DNA of 6,352 nt, from the NCBI GenBank assembly GCA_959600065.1, contig CAUGKZ010000106.1, positions 1-6,352 of the forward strand, given 5' to 3'. The first letter of the stretch is position 1. Each line of letters begins with the position of its first letter. This DNA comes from an uncultured Kroppenstedtia sp. GTDB taxonomy: Bacteria > Bacillota > Bacilli > Thermoactinomycetales > DSM-45169. Below the pieces are notes generated by a model. The model worked only from the letters and a program-made list of their open reading frames with translations. It ran no database searches and was not told the origin of the DNA. Below are positions 1 to 6,352 of the stretch, one piece after another. The position numbers and the translations under genes are program-made.

Positions 1-642
1 TGGGAGAAGCTGTCCCCCCATCTGCTGAACAGTCTTTACTTGGCAATTCCTGCCACGATATTGTCTGCCCTGTTGGGTTCCATCAATGGGTATGTCTTGT
101 CCAAGTGGCGGTTTAAAGGGGCGGATCTACTGTTCACCCTGATCTTGTTCGGTATGTTCATCCCCTACCAGAGTATCTTGATCCCGATGATCTGTTTTCT
201 GCAAGAGATTCAGCTCTATAATTCGATTCCGGGATTGATCTTCGTCCATGTGATCTATGGAATTCCGATCACCACCCTGATCTTCCGCAATTTTTATGCG
301 GGGATTCCCAATGAGATCCTGGAAGCGGCCCAAATCGATGGAAACGGAATTTTGGGCATCTATCGGCGAATTATCCTGCCCTTGTCGATTTCCGGTTTTG
401 TGGTGGTGGGGATCTGGCAATTCACCCAAGTGTGGAATGAGTTTCTGTTTGCCGTCACCCTGACCAGTGCTTCCCAGCATCCGGTGATGGTAGCCTTGCA
501 AAATCTCTCCGGTAGCCAGATCGTCCAGTGGAACATCCAGATGGCGGGAGCGCTCTTAGCGGCATTACCTACTCTGCTCATCTATGTATTGCTGGGTCGC
601 TACTTTATTCGGGGATTGCTGGCAGGTTCCTTGAAGGGATAA
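1..642 (+). CDS. Carbohydrate ABC transporter permease, MalG/GtsC type (5' end outside window)
   Basis: Inner-membrane permease subunit of a binding-protein-dependent sugar importer. The frame is open from base 1 (it begins [11 protein letters not shown]) to a TAA at 640-642, giving 213 residues; family members are about 270-300 aa, so the N-terminal part including the first membrane helix is missing. Hydrophobic segments alternate with loops throughout. The cytoplasmic EAA loop that docks on the ATPase is clear: EAAQIDGNG at residues 108-116 followed by RRIILPL. The stretch [17 protein letters not shown] before it and the C-terminal [19 protein letters not shown]...[10 protein letters not shown] resemble, from memory, glucose/mannose-type permeases (GtsC) more than the glycerol-3-phosphate permease UgpE. 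The substrate is therefore inferred only. A TTG at 40 is merely an internal codon. The strong terminator just downstream separates this operon from glpF. Confidence 0.9.
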   Translation, partial: WEKLSPHLLNSLYLAIPATILSALLGSINGYVLSKWRFKGADLLFTLILFGMFIPYQSILIPMICFLQEIQLYNSIPGLIFVHVIYGIPITTLIFRNFYAGIPNEILEAAQIDGNGILGIYRRIILPLSISGFVVVGIWQFTQVWNEFLFAVTLTSASQHPVMVALQNLSGSQIVQWNIQMAGALLAALPTLLIYVLLGRYFIRGLLAGSLKG

Positions 643-663
643 TCCATAATGGGGTAAATGAGG

Positions 664-726
664 TCGTACCACACCCACAAACCAGGCGCGTATAAAGGCT
701 TGTGGAGGGATGTGGTACGATTTTTT
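664..726 (+). terminator. Intrinsic terminator of the ABC-transporter operon
   Basis: A perfect 9-bp outer stem (TCGTACCAC 664-672 with GTGGTACGA 712-720) is extended inward by CCACAA 675-680 with TTGTGG 700-705. It is followed directly by six T residues (721-726). It lies 21 bases after the permease stop codon, the expected place for an operon terminator. The first 12 bases of the region (AGGTCGTACCAC from 661) recur exactly at 862-873 in the glpF leader terminator, and AAGGCTTGT in the loop recurs too. However, the GGAGA motifs seen before the two glp terminators are absent here, so this one looks constitutive. Confidence 0.85.
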
Positions 727-793
727 CTAAGACATTTGAAGAGCTATTACGGTAGTTAGCCCCTTGAAAAGATCATCATATTTCTTGCAGGGG

Positions 794-822
794 TTGCTCC
801 TGGGGCTTCATCCCTTTATAAT
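794..822 (+). promoter_or_regulatory. Predicted sigma-A promoter of glpF(K)
   Basis: A consensus -10 TATAAT (817-822) lies 17 bases downstream of TTGCTC (794-799), a partial match to TTGACA. Transcription would start near 829, placing the cre site on the start point and giving a leader of about 150 bases before glpF. The stretch 727-793 between the preceding terminator and this promoter shows nothing else I can name. The perfect -10, ideal spacing and position before the leader elements support the call; the -35 is weak. Confidence 0.75.
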
Positions 823-827
823 AGGAT

Positions 828-841
828 TGAAAACGCTGTCA
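828..841 (+). promoter_or_regulatory. cre site (CcpA operator)
   Basis: TGAAAACGCTGTCA matches the catabolite-responsive element consensus TGWAANCGNTNWCA at every defined position. It begins six bases after the -10 box, over the predicted start of transcription. Bound CcpA-HPr(Ser-P) should therefore block initiation of glpF(K) when preferred sugars are present. B. subtilis glpFK is also under CcpA control. No comparable match was seen in the glpP leader region. Confidence 0.85.
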
Positions 842-842
842 C

Positions 843-868
843 GCGACCGGAGACATTGGAGAGGTCGT
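843..868 (+). promoter_or_regulatory. Candidate GlpP-responsive antiterminator hairpin, glpF leader
   Basis: GCGACC (843-848) can pair with GGTCGT (863-868), with one G-T wobble, closing a 14-base loop GGAGACATTGGAGA that contains GGAGA twice. The 3' strand of this hairpin is also the 5' strand of the downstream terminator (862-871), so the two structures exclude each other. The glpP leader has the same loop motif in a stem of different sequence (3664-3687). That GlpP with G3P stabilises this form is inferred from the established role of B. subtilis GlpP in leader antitermination; the exact binding site is not shown by sequence alone. Confidence 0.75.
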
Positions 869-927
869 ACCACGCCAATCTACGAGCCGTAGTAAGGCTT
901 GTCAAAGGGTGAGGTGCGACCTTTTTT
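862..927 (+). terminator. Leader (attenuator) terminator upstream of glpF
   Basis: AGGTCGTACC (862-871) pairs with GGTGCGACCT (913-922) over 10 bp including one G-T pair. Inside it CGCC (873-876) pairs with GGTG (908-911), and CTACG/CGTAG (880-884/888-892) forms an apical hairpin. Six T residues (922-927) follow. It lies between the glpF promoter and the glpF ribosome binding site, so transcription would stop before glpF unless the overlapping hairpin at 843-868 forms. Confidence 0.88.
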
Positions 928-976
928 GATTCTTCAGATCTCTCTGGCGATAAAGAATGAAAAAGGAGGAAATGCC

Positions 977-1801
977 TTGGACAGAAAACTCAGAGGAGAA
1001 TGCTTTGCGGAATTTGTCGGTACTTTTATCCTGATCTTTATCGGTTGCGGCACCGTGGCTGGACGGACTCTCAACGGGGTGGAGATGGGGCAGTGGGAGC
1101 TCTCGATCATCTGGGGTCTGGCGGTGACCTTGGCTGTCTATGTGACGGGAGCTGTCTCCGGTGCCCAACTCAATCCGGCAGTCACAGTAACCATGGCTGT
1201 TTTTCGCAAGTTTCCCTGGAAGAATGTGATCCCTTATATCGCCTCTCAAGTGGCGGGGGCCTTCGCGGGAGCCGCTGTGGTCTACGGTCTGTATAAAGGG
1301 ATCTTCGCCCACTGGGAAAAGACGGAACAGGTGGTTCGAGGATCAGCGGAAAGTTTGGAAAGCGCCGGTGTTTTTTTCACTGCTCCAGCTTCGTTTCTTT
1401 CCAACTTCGACGCCTTTCTGGTAGAATTCTCTATCACTGCGATCTTGTTGATTGTGATCTTGGCCGTCGTGGATGACCGAAATCCCCTCCTGCCCGCCTT
1501 GAACAACCTGGGTCCCCTCGCCATCGGTCTGACTGTGGCTGTGCTCGGAGGATCCTTTGGCACGCTGACCGGCTTTGCCCTCAATCCGGCACGGGACTTT
1601 GGCCCGAGACTTTTTGCCTGGCTGACAGGTTGGGATTCCGTGGCTCTGCCTGCAGCGGGAGGATATGCTTGGGTTCCCATTCTCGGTCCGATCCTGGGAG
1701 GGTTGGCGGGAGCTTTAGTCTACGATTTCATGGTTCGCCGCTACTTGCAAAAGAAAGAGGAGCTCCCAGGGAGGGAAAACGGGGAGGATGCCAGTGCCTG
1801 A
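977..1801 (+). CDS. glpF: Glycerol uptake facilitator GlpF (aquaglyceroporin)
   Basis: Channel of the MIP family that lets glycerol diffuse across the cytoplasmic membrane. I choose the TTG at 977 (274 aa, Leu codon read as Met): GGAGG at 965-969 sits 7 bases before it, and the product begins LDRKLRGECFAEFVGT, matching the usual GlpF N-terminus. An in-frame TTG at 899 lies inside the leader terminator and is rejected. Both pore motifs are present: NPA at residues 66-68 and NPARD at 203-207, the Asp being typical of glycerol-conducting members. Selectivity-filter residues corresponding to E. coli W48, F200 and R206 appear as W46, F200 and R206. Six membrane spans are expected, and the C-terminal tail is charged. 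It is first in the putative glpFK unit, behind the cre site and leader switch. Confidence 0.97.
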   Translation: MDRKLRGECFAEFVGTFILIFIGCGTVAGRTLNGVEMGQWELSIIWGLAVTLAVYVTGAVSGAQLNPAVTVTMAVFRKFPWKNVIPYIASQVAGAFAGAAVVYGLYKGIFAHWEKTEQVVRGSAESLESAGVFFTAPASFLSNFDAFLVEFSITAILLIVILAVVDDRNPLLPALNNLGPLAIGLTVAVLGGSFGTLTGFALNPARDFGPRLFAWLTGWDSVALPAAGGYAWVPILGPILGGLAGALVYDFMVRRYLQKKEELPGRENGEDASA

Positions 1802-3592
<1,791 letters not shown>

Positions 3593-3618
3593 GGGTTTTC
3601 ACCGTCTCCCAAATGAGG

Positions 3619-3647
3619 TAAACTGAATAATGAACAGATCATACAAT
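3619..3647 (+). promoter_or_regulatory. Possible promoter of glpP-glpD
   Basis: TACAAT (3642-3647) is a good -10 candidate. It ends 16 bases before the antiterminator stem at 3664, much as the glpF -10 ends 20 bases before its own stem. The best -35 at 17-base spacing, TAAACT (3619-3624), is poor, and no extended -10 is present. The existence of a leader attenuator here argues for a nearby promoter, but read-through from glpK could also feed it. Confidence 0.45.
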
Positions 3648-3663
3648 TAAACATCTGAGATTT

Positions 3664-3687
3664 AGGACCGGAGACTAGGAGAGTCCT
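3664..3687 (+). promoter_or_regulatory. Candidate GlpP-responsive antiterminator hairpin, glpP-glpD leader
   Basis: AGGAC (3664-3668) pairs with GTCCT (3683-3687) around the 14-base loop CGGAGACTAGGAGA. The loop repeats the glpF-leader motif GGAGAC-N2-3-GGAGA, while the stem bases differ and remain complementary. GACCGGAGAC (3666-3675) is identical to 845-854. The 3' strand overlaps the first arm of the next terminator (3680-3687), so the structures are mutually exclusive. Binding by GlpP is inferred. Confidence 0.75.
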
Positions 3688-3727
3688 TCGCCAGGGTGAA
3701 TATTTACCATCGGTGAGGACTCTTTTT
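3680..3727 (+). terminator. Leader (attenuator) terminator upstream of glpP-glpD
   Basis: AGAGTCCT (3680-3687) pairs perfectly with AGGACTCT (3716-3723). An inner CGCC/GGTG stem (3689-3692/3712-3715) matches the glpF leader. An apical hairpin GGTGA/TTACC (3695-3699/3704-3708, one G-T pair) tops it. The T-tract at 3723-3727 follows, 25 bases before the glpP start. The architecture is the same as at 862-927 although most stem bases differ. Confidence 0.85.
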
Positions 3728-3752
3728 GCATTTTTCAGGGAGGGAGTCGGTG

Positions 3753-4343
3753 ATGATGGGATTTCAAGAGGGGATTCGACGGCATCCCGTGATTGCTGCT
3801 GTCCGGAATGAAGAGGAATTGAAGCGGTTGGAGAATTCCAGTCCGCAAATCTGCTTCTTTCTGTTTGGCGATATTAACACGTTGCCTGCCATGGTGAACC
3901 AGGTGCGAGGCATGGGTAAACAGGTCTATCTTCATCTGGATCTGACACAAGGTTTTAGCAACGACCGGGCCAGTCTCAAATTTATTCAGAGAGAAATCCA
4001 ACCGGACGGGGTGGTCTCCACACGGACCCATCTGGTCCGCAACGCCAAAGAAGAGGGATTGTTCGTCATCCAACGCCTCTTTATTACAGATACGATGTCG
4101 GTGGAAACGGGAAAACATTTATTGAAGCAATCTAAAGCCGATGCAGTGGAAGTGATGCCGGGGATTGCCCCTGCCTGGGTTTATGAGGAACTCCGTCGAA
4201 AACGGGCACTTCCCATCGTGGCCGGGGGGTTGCTAAGGCAGCCCGAGGATGTGATCCAGGCCTTGCAAAACGGTGCCAACGCCGTCTCAGTTAGCGGAGG
4301 GGACCTTTGGAACCTGGATATTCAGATGAAATCATCATTCTGA
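3753..4343 (+). CDS. glpP: Glycerol-3-phosphate-responsive antiterminator GlpP
   Basis: RNA-binding regulator which, with G3P bound, allows transcription through glp leader terminators and, in B. subtilis, also stabilises glpD mRNA. Starting at ATG 3753 it is 196 aa, close to the 192 aa of B. subtilis GlpP; GGAGG at 3739-3743 lies 9 bases upstream. GTG 3750 and ATG 3756 are also possible starts, while TTG 3726 overlaps the terminator T-tract and is rejected. Family landmarks in order: HPVIAAV (11-17), FLFGD (36-40), HLDLTQGFS (61-69), DGVVSTR (85-91), QRLF (107-110), EVMPG (133-137), PIVAGGL (154-160) and GANAVSVSGGDLW (174-186), consistent with the family's TIM-barrel-like fold. It sits behind a GlpP-type leader, implying it promotes its own expression. 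Its TGA overlaps the A of the glpD AGGAGG, so the two genes are co-transcribed and probably translationally coupled. Confidence 0.94.
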   Translation: MMGFQEGIRRHPVIAAVRNEEELKRLENSSPQICFFLFGDINTLPAMVNQVRGMGKQVYLHLDLTQGFSNDRASLKFIQREIQPDGVVSTRTHLVRNAKEEGLFVIQRLFITDTMSVETGKHLLKQSKADAVEVMPGIAPAWVYEELRRKRALPIVAGGLLRQPEDVIQALQNGANAVSVSGGDLWNLDIQMKSSF

Positions 4344-4357
4344 GGAGGATCAGAGCT

Positions 4358-6001
4358 ATGCAATTTTCCGCTCACCATCGAAAACGTCTACTGGAGGAAA
4401 TGGAATCAGAACCCCTGGATCTCTTGGTGATCGGTGGCGGAATCACCGGAGCCGGGATCGCTTGGGATGCAAGATCCCGCGGTCTTTCCGTCGGCCTCGT
4501 GGAAAAGGGAGATTATGCAGGAGGAACCAGTAGCCGTTCAACCAAATTGATTCACGGGGGATTACGTTATTTGAAACAGATGGAGATCCAATTGGTGAAA
4601 GAAGTGGGGCGGGAGCGGGCTCTCCTGTATGAACGGGCTCCCCATCTAGTCCTGCCCCGTCCGATGATGCTCCCCATTTATAAAGGAGGGACTTATGGGC
4701 AGTTGGCCTCTTCCGTTGGTCTCTGGATGTATGATCGGCTGGCAGGAGTCAAAAAGGAAGAGCGGCGGCAGATGCTTTCCCGAGAGGAGACTCTGAAGCG
4801 GGAGCCGTTGTTGACAGAACAAGGCTTGAAGGGATCGGGGCTCTATGTGGAGTACCGTACTGATGATGCCCGTCTCACCTTGGAAGTGATGAAGACCGCC
4901 TTTTCCCTCGGTGCGAAAACCGTCAACTACGCCGAAGCGGAATCCTTTACCTACGACGGAGACCGGATCACGGGGGCCCAGGTTCGGGATCGTGTCAGTG
5001 GTCAGATGTACCAGATCCAGGCCCGAGAGGTGGTAAACGCTGCTGGTCCCTGGGTGGATCAACTGCGTAAACAGGACGGTTCCTTAAAAGGCAAACGCTT
5101 GCACCTGACTAAGGGCGTTCATCTAGTGGTGCCTCAGGAACGATTGCCCCTGAAGCAACCCATCTACTTCGATGTGCCTGACGGCCGAATGATCTTCGCT
5201 ATTCCCCGGGGGAGGATCACCTATATTGGAACCACGGACACCAATTATGACGGGCCGATCGATTCTCCACAGATGACCCCAGAGGATCGGGATTACTTGT
5301 TGAAGGGGGTCAACCATATCTTCCCCAGTGTGGGTCTGACGCCAGAGGATGTGGAATCCGGCTGGGCGGGCCTGCGCCCCTTGATCCATGAAGAGGGAAA
5401 AAGCCCCTCTGAGCTTTCGCGGAAGGATGAGATCTTTGAATCTCCTACAGGGCTGATCACCATCGCCGGGGGCAAACTGACCGGATTTCGCAAGATGGCG
5501 GAACGGGTGGTGGACCTGGTGAACCGGCGGCTGGAACAGGCGGGCCGTCTCTCCTTTACCCCCTGTCGCACTGACCGCCTCTCCATCCTGGGGGGCGGGG
5601 ATCTAGGCGGAGACGGATTTGTCCATTTCCGGGAAGAGTGGTTGGAGAAATTAAAGGAAGGGGGTCTGTCCGAAGAACGGGCTGATGAGCTGATCCATCT
5701 CTACGGCACCCAGATGGAAAAGGTGTGGGAGCGCGCTGACGGATTGGCGGAAAATATCTTGGATGCCCAGTTGCAACATGCAGTGGAAGAGGAGATGACG
5801 GTGACCCCTGACGACTTTCTCATCCGACGGAGCGGCGATCTCTACTTCCATCGCCAGCGGGCGGAGGCGGCAGTAGCAGAAGTGGTGGAACGGATGGCCG
5901 ATTGGTTCCATTGGAGTGAAAGTGAACGGGAGGAACAGGAGTCCCAGGTGCGCCAAGCGCTGGAACAAACCCGACCGCAGCCGGTTTCTGCCGGTGAATA
6001 A
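4358..6001 (+). CDS. glpD: Aerobic glycerol-3-phosphate dehydrogenase GlpD
   Basis: FAD-dependent, membrane-associated dehydrogenase that oxidises G3P to dihydroxyacetone phosphate and passes electrons to the quinone pool. ATG 4358 follows AGGAGG (4343-4348) by 9 bases and gives 547 aa, near the 555 aa of B. subtilis GlpD; upstream in-frame codons from 4307 lie within glpP and are rejected. The N-terminal FAD-binding Rossmann motif is DLLVIGGGITGAGIAWDA (21-38). Family signature 1 is GGTSSRSTKLIHGGLRYL (55-72). Signature 2 is GGKLTGFRKMA (371-381), with Phe where the family usually has Tyr. R340 in AGLRP is the likely substrate-binding Arg. The C-terminal part (about 400-547) fits the helical cap domain of the family. 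There is no separate leader before glpD, unlike B. subtilis, so its control comes from the leader upstream of glpP. Confidence 0.97.
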   Translation: MQFSAHHRKRLLEEMESEPLDLLVIGGGITGAGIAWDARSRGLSVGLVEKGDYAGGTSSRSTKLIHGGLRYLKQMEIQLVKEVGRERALLYERAPHLVLPRPMMLPIYKGGTYGQLASSVGLWMYDRLAGVKKEERRQMLSREETLKREPLLTEQGLKGSGLYVEYRTDDARLTLEVMKTAFSLGAKTVNYAEAESFTYDGDRITGAQVRDRVSGQMYQIQAREVVNAAGPWVDQLRKQDGSLKGKRLHLTKGVHLVVPQERLPLKQPIYFDVPDGRMIFAIPRGRITYIGTTDTNYDGPIDSPQMTPEDRDYLLKGVNHIFPSVGLTPEDVESGWAGLRPLIHEEGKSPSELSRKDEIFESPTGLITIAGGKLTGFRKMAERVVDLVNRRLEQAGRLSFTPCRTDRLSILGGGDLGGDGFVHFREEWLEKLKEGGLSEERADELIHLYGTQMEKVWERADGLAENILDAQLQHAVEEEMTVTPDDFLIRRSGDLYFHRQRAEAAVAEVVERMADWFHWSESEREEQESQVRQALEQTRPQPVSAGE

Positions 6002-6002
6002 A

Positions 6003-6042
6003 AACACAAGGCCCCGGAGCATGGTCTCCGGGGCCTTGTGTT
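6003..6042. terminator. Terminator hairpin between convergent glpD and DUF3817 gene
   Basis: A perfect 17-bp inverted repeat (6003-6019 with 6026-6042, GC-rich core GGCCCCGGAG) encloses the 6-base loop CATGGT. Read on the minus strand the stem runs into five T residues (complement of A 6000-6004), a classic terminator for the minus-strand gene. On the plus strand only a short GTGTT follows, so termination of glpD transcripts would rely mainly on the very stable stem. Its place in the 50-base gap between two convergent genes suits a two-way terminator. Confidence 0.9.
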
Positions 6043-6051
6043 GGATGAGGG

Positions 6052-6352
6052 TCACCATTTCCGCTCCCGTCTCAAGCGGGCATCGAAGACGAAGGGTCCA
6101 AAGGGAAGGAGCGAGGCGATTAAGGCTCCTGCCACTCGTATGAGTGACCAGCCATCTGTTAGGGTGACGTGGGCGACGGCGGCGATATAAAGGACAAACA
6201 GGACACCGTGGATCCAACCGACAAGGGTGACCGCTGTTGTGATGTCGGCGAAATACTTCAAGGGCATGGCGATCCCCAGCAAAACAAGGAAGGAGAGTCC
6301 TTCGATCAGGCTGACGACACGAAAGCGGCCCAGGGGCGTGTTCAAAAGTGGA
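6052..6352 (-). CDS. DUF3817-family integral membrane protein (5' end probably outside window)
   Basis: Small membrane protein of unknown function. The minus-strand frame ends with TGA at 6054-6052 and stays open to the window edge. A TTG at 6345-6343 would give 97 aa, but only 7 bases lie upstream and show no ribosome binding site, so the true start is likely beyond the window. The start NTPLGRFRVVSLIEGLSFLVLLGIAMPLKYF, then GWIHGVLFVLYIAAVAHV, fits the DUF3817 family as I remember it. Counting from that TTG, three hydrophobic helices are visible, about residues 12-30, 37-60 and 66-86, followed by a basic tail (ARLRRERKW). It is convergent with glpD, and I see no functional link to glycerol metabolism. 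Confidence 0.8.
   Translation of the reverse strand, partial: PLLNTPLGRFRVVSLIEGLSFLVLLGIAMPLKYFADITTAVTLVGWIHGVLFVLYIAAVAHVTLTDGWSLIRVAGALIASLLPFGPFVFDARLRRERKW

Noticed and set aside
1..642. Glycerol-3-phosphate permease UgpE, which would link the ABC system to the glp genes
   Set aside because: The C-terminal and EAA-region sequence resembles glucose/mannose-type permeases more closely, and a strong terminator isolates it from glpF. The substrate remains open.
643..726. A third GlpP-controlled leader
   Set aside because: The hairpin resembles the glpF terminator, but no GGAGA loop or competing upstream stem precedes it, and it directly follows a stop codon with no start codon context downstream.
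843..927. T-box or metabolite riboswitch in the glpF leader
   Set aside because: No T-box sequence or known aptamer core is visible, and the leader is only about 150 bases. The nearby glpP gene and matching second leader fit protein-dependent antitermination better.
899..976. N-terminal extension of GlpF from TTG 899
   Set aside because: This stretch encodes the 3' arm and T-tract of the leader terminator, has no ribosome binding site, and would add 26 residues not seen in GlpF. TTG 977 has an ideal GGAGG.
4307..4357. N-terminal extension of GlpD from 4307
   Set aside because: It lies almost entirely inside the end of glpP without its own ribosome binding site. ATG 4358 follows AGGAGG and gives the normal GlpD start.
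5651..6217. 188-codon minus-strand frame across the end of glpD and the terminator
   Set aside because: It runs through the 17-bp terminator hairpin and overlaps the better supported DUF3817 gene in another frame. The product has no recognisable domain.

Overview
This window holds a compact glycerol-catabolism (glp) locus on the plus strand. It is flanked on the left by the end of a sugar ABC-transporter operon and on the right by a small convergent membrane-protein gene. Strong AGGAGG-type ribosome binding sites, TTG starts on two genes, a perfect CcpA operator (cre), GlpP-type control and the protein sequences all point to a Gram-positive Bacillales bacterium. The fairly GC-rich coding sequence suggests something like Thermoactinomycetaceae, but that placement is inference only.

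Layout: 1-642 is the 3' part of a MalG-type sugar permease, closed by a terminator at 664-726. Next come a sigma-A-like promoter (794-822), a cre site on the predicted transcription start (828-841), and a leader whose candidate antiterminator hairpin (843-868) competes with an intrinsic terminator (862-927). They precede glpF (977-1801, glycerol facilitator). A 282-base gap without a recognisable gene separates glpF from glpK (2084-3592, glycerol kinase). A second leader of the same design (3664-3727) precedes glpP (3753-4343, antiterminator protein), whose stop codon abuts the ribosome binding site of glpD (4358-6001, glycerol-3-phosphate dehydrogenase). A 17-bp perfect hairpin (6003-6042) separates glpD from a convergent DUF3817-type membrane gene (6052-6352, minus strand, reaching the window edge).

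How it works together: GlpF admits glycerol, GlpK phosphorylates it to glycerol-3-phosphate (G3P), and GlpD oxidises G3P to dihydroxyacetone phosphate for glycolysis. In Bacillus subtilis, GlpP bound to G3P lets RNA polymerase pass the leader terminators. Here two leaders, before glpF and before glpP-glpD, share a loop motif (GGAGAC-N2-3-GGAGAG) inside stems of different sequence. They also share a CGCC/GGTG inner stem and an apical hairpin. This is a two-sequence covariation argument for a shared GlpP-responsive RNA switch.

The most notable points are these: glpP itself sits behind a GlpP-type switch, implying positive autoregulation; it lies between glpK and glpD rather than upstream of glpF as in B. 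subtilis; GlpK has Glu at position 232, where Gram-positive GlpK normally carries the HPr-phosphorylated His; and the terminator of the upstream ABC operon resembles the glpF leader terminator in sequence. I see no mobile element, CRISPR array, tRNA or rRNA.
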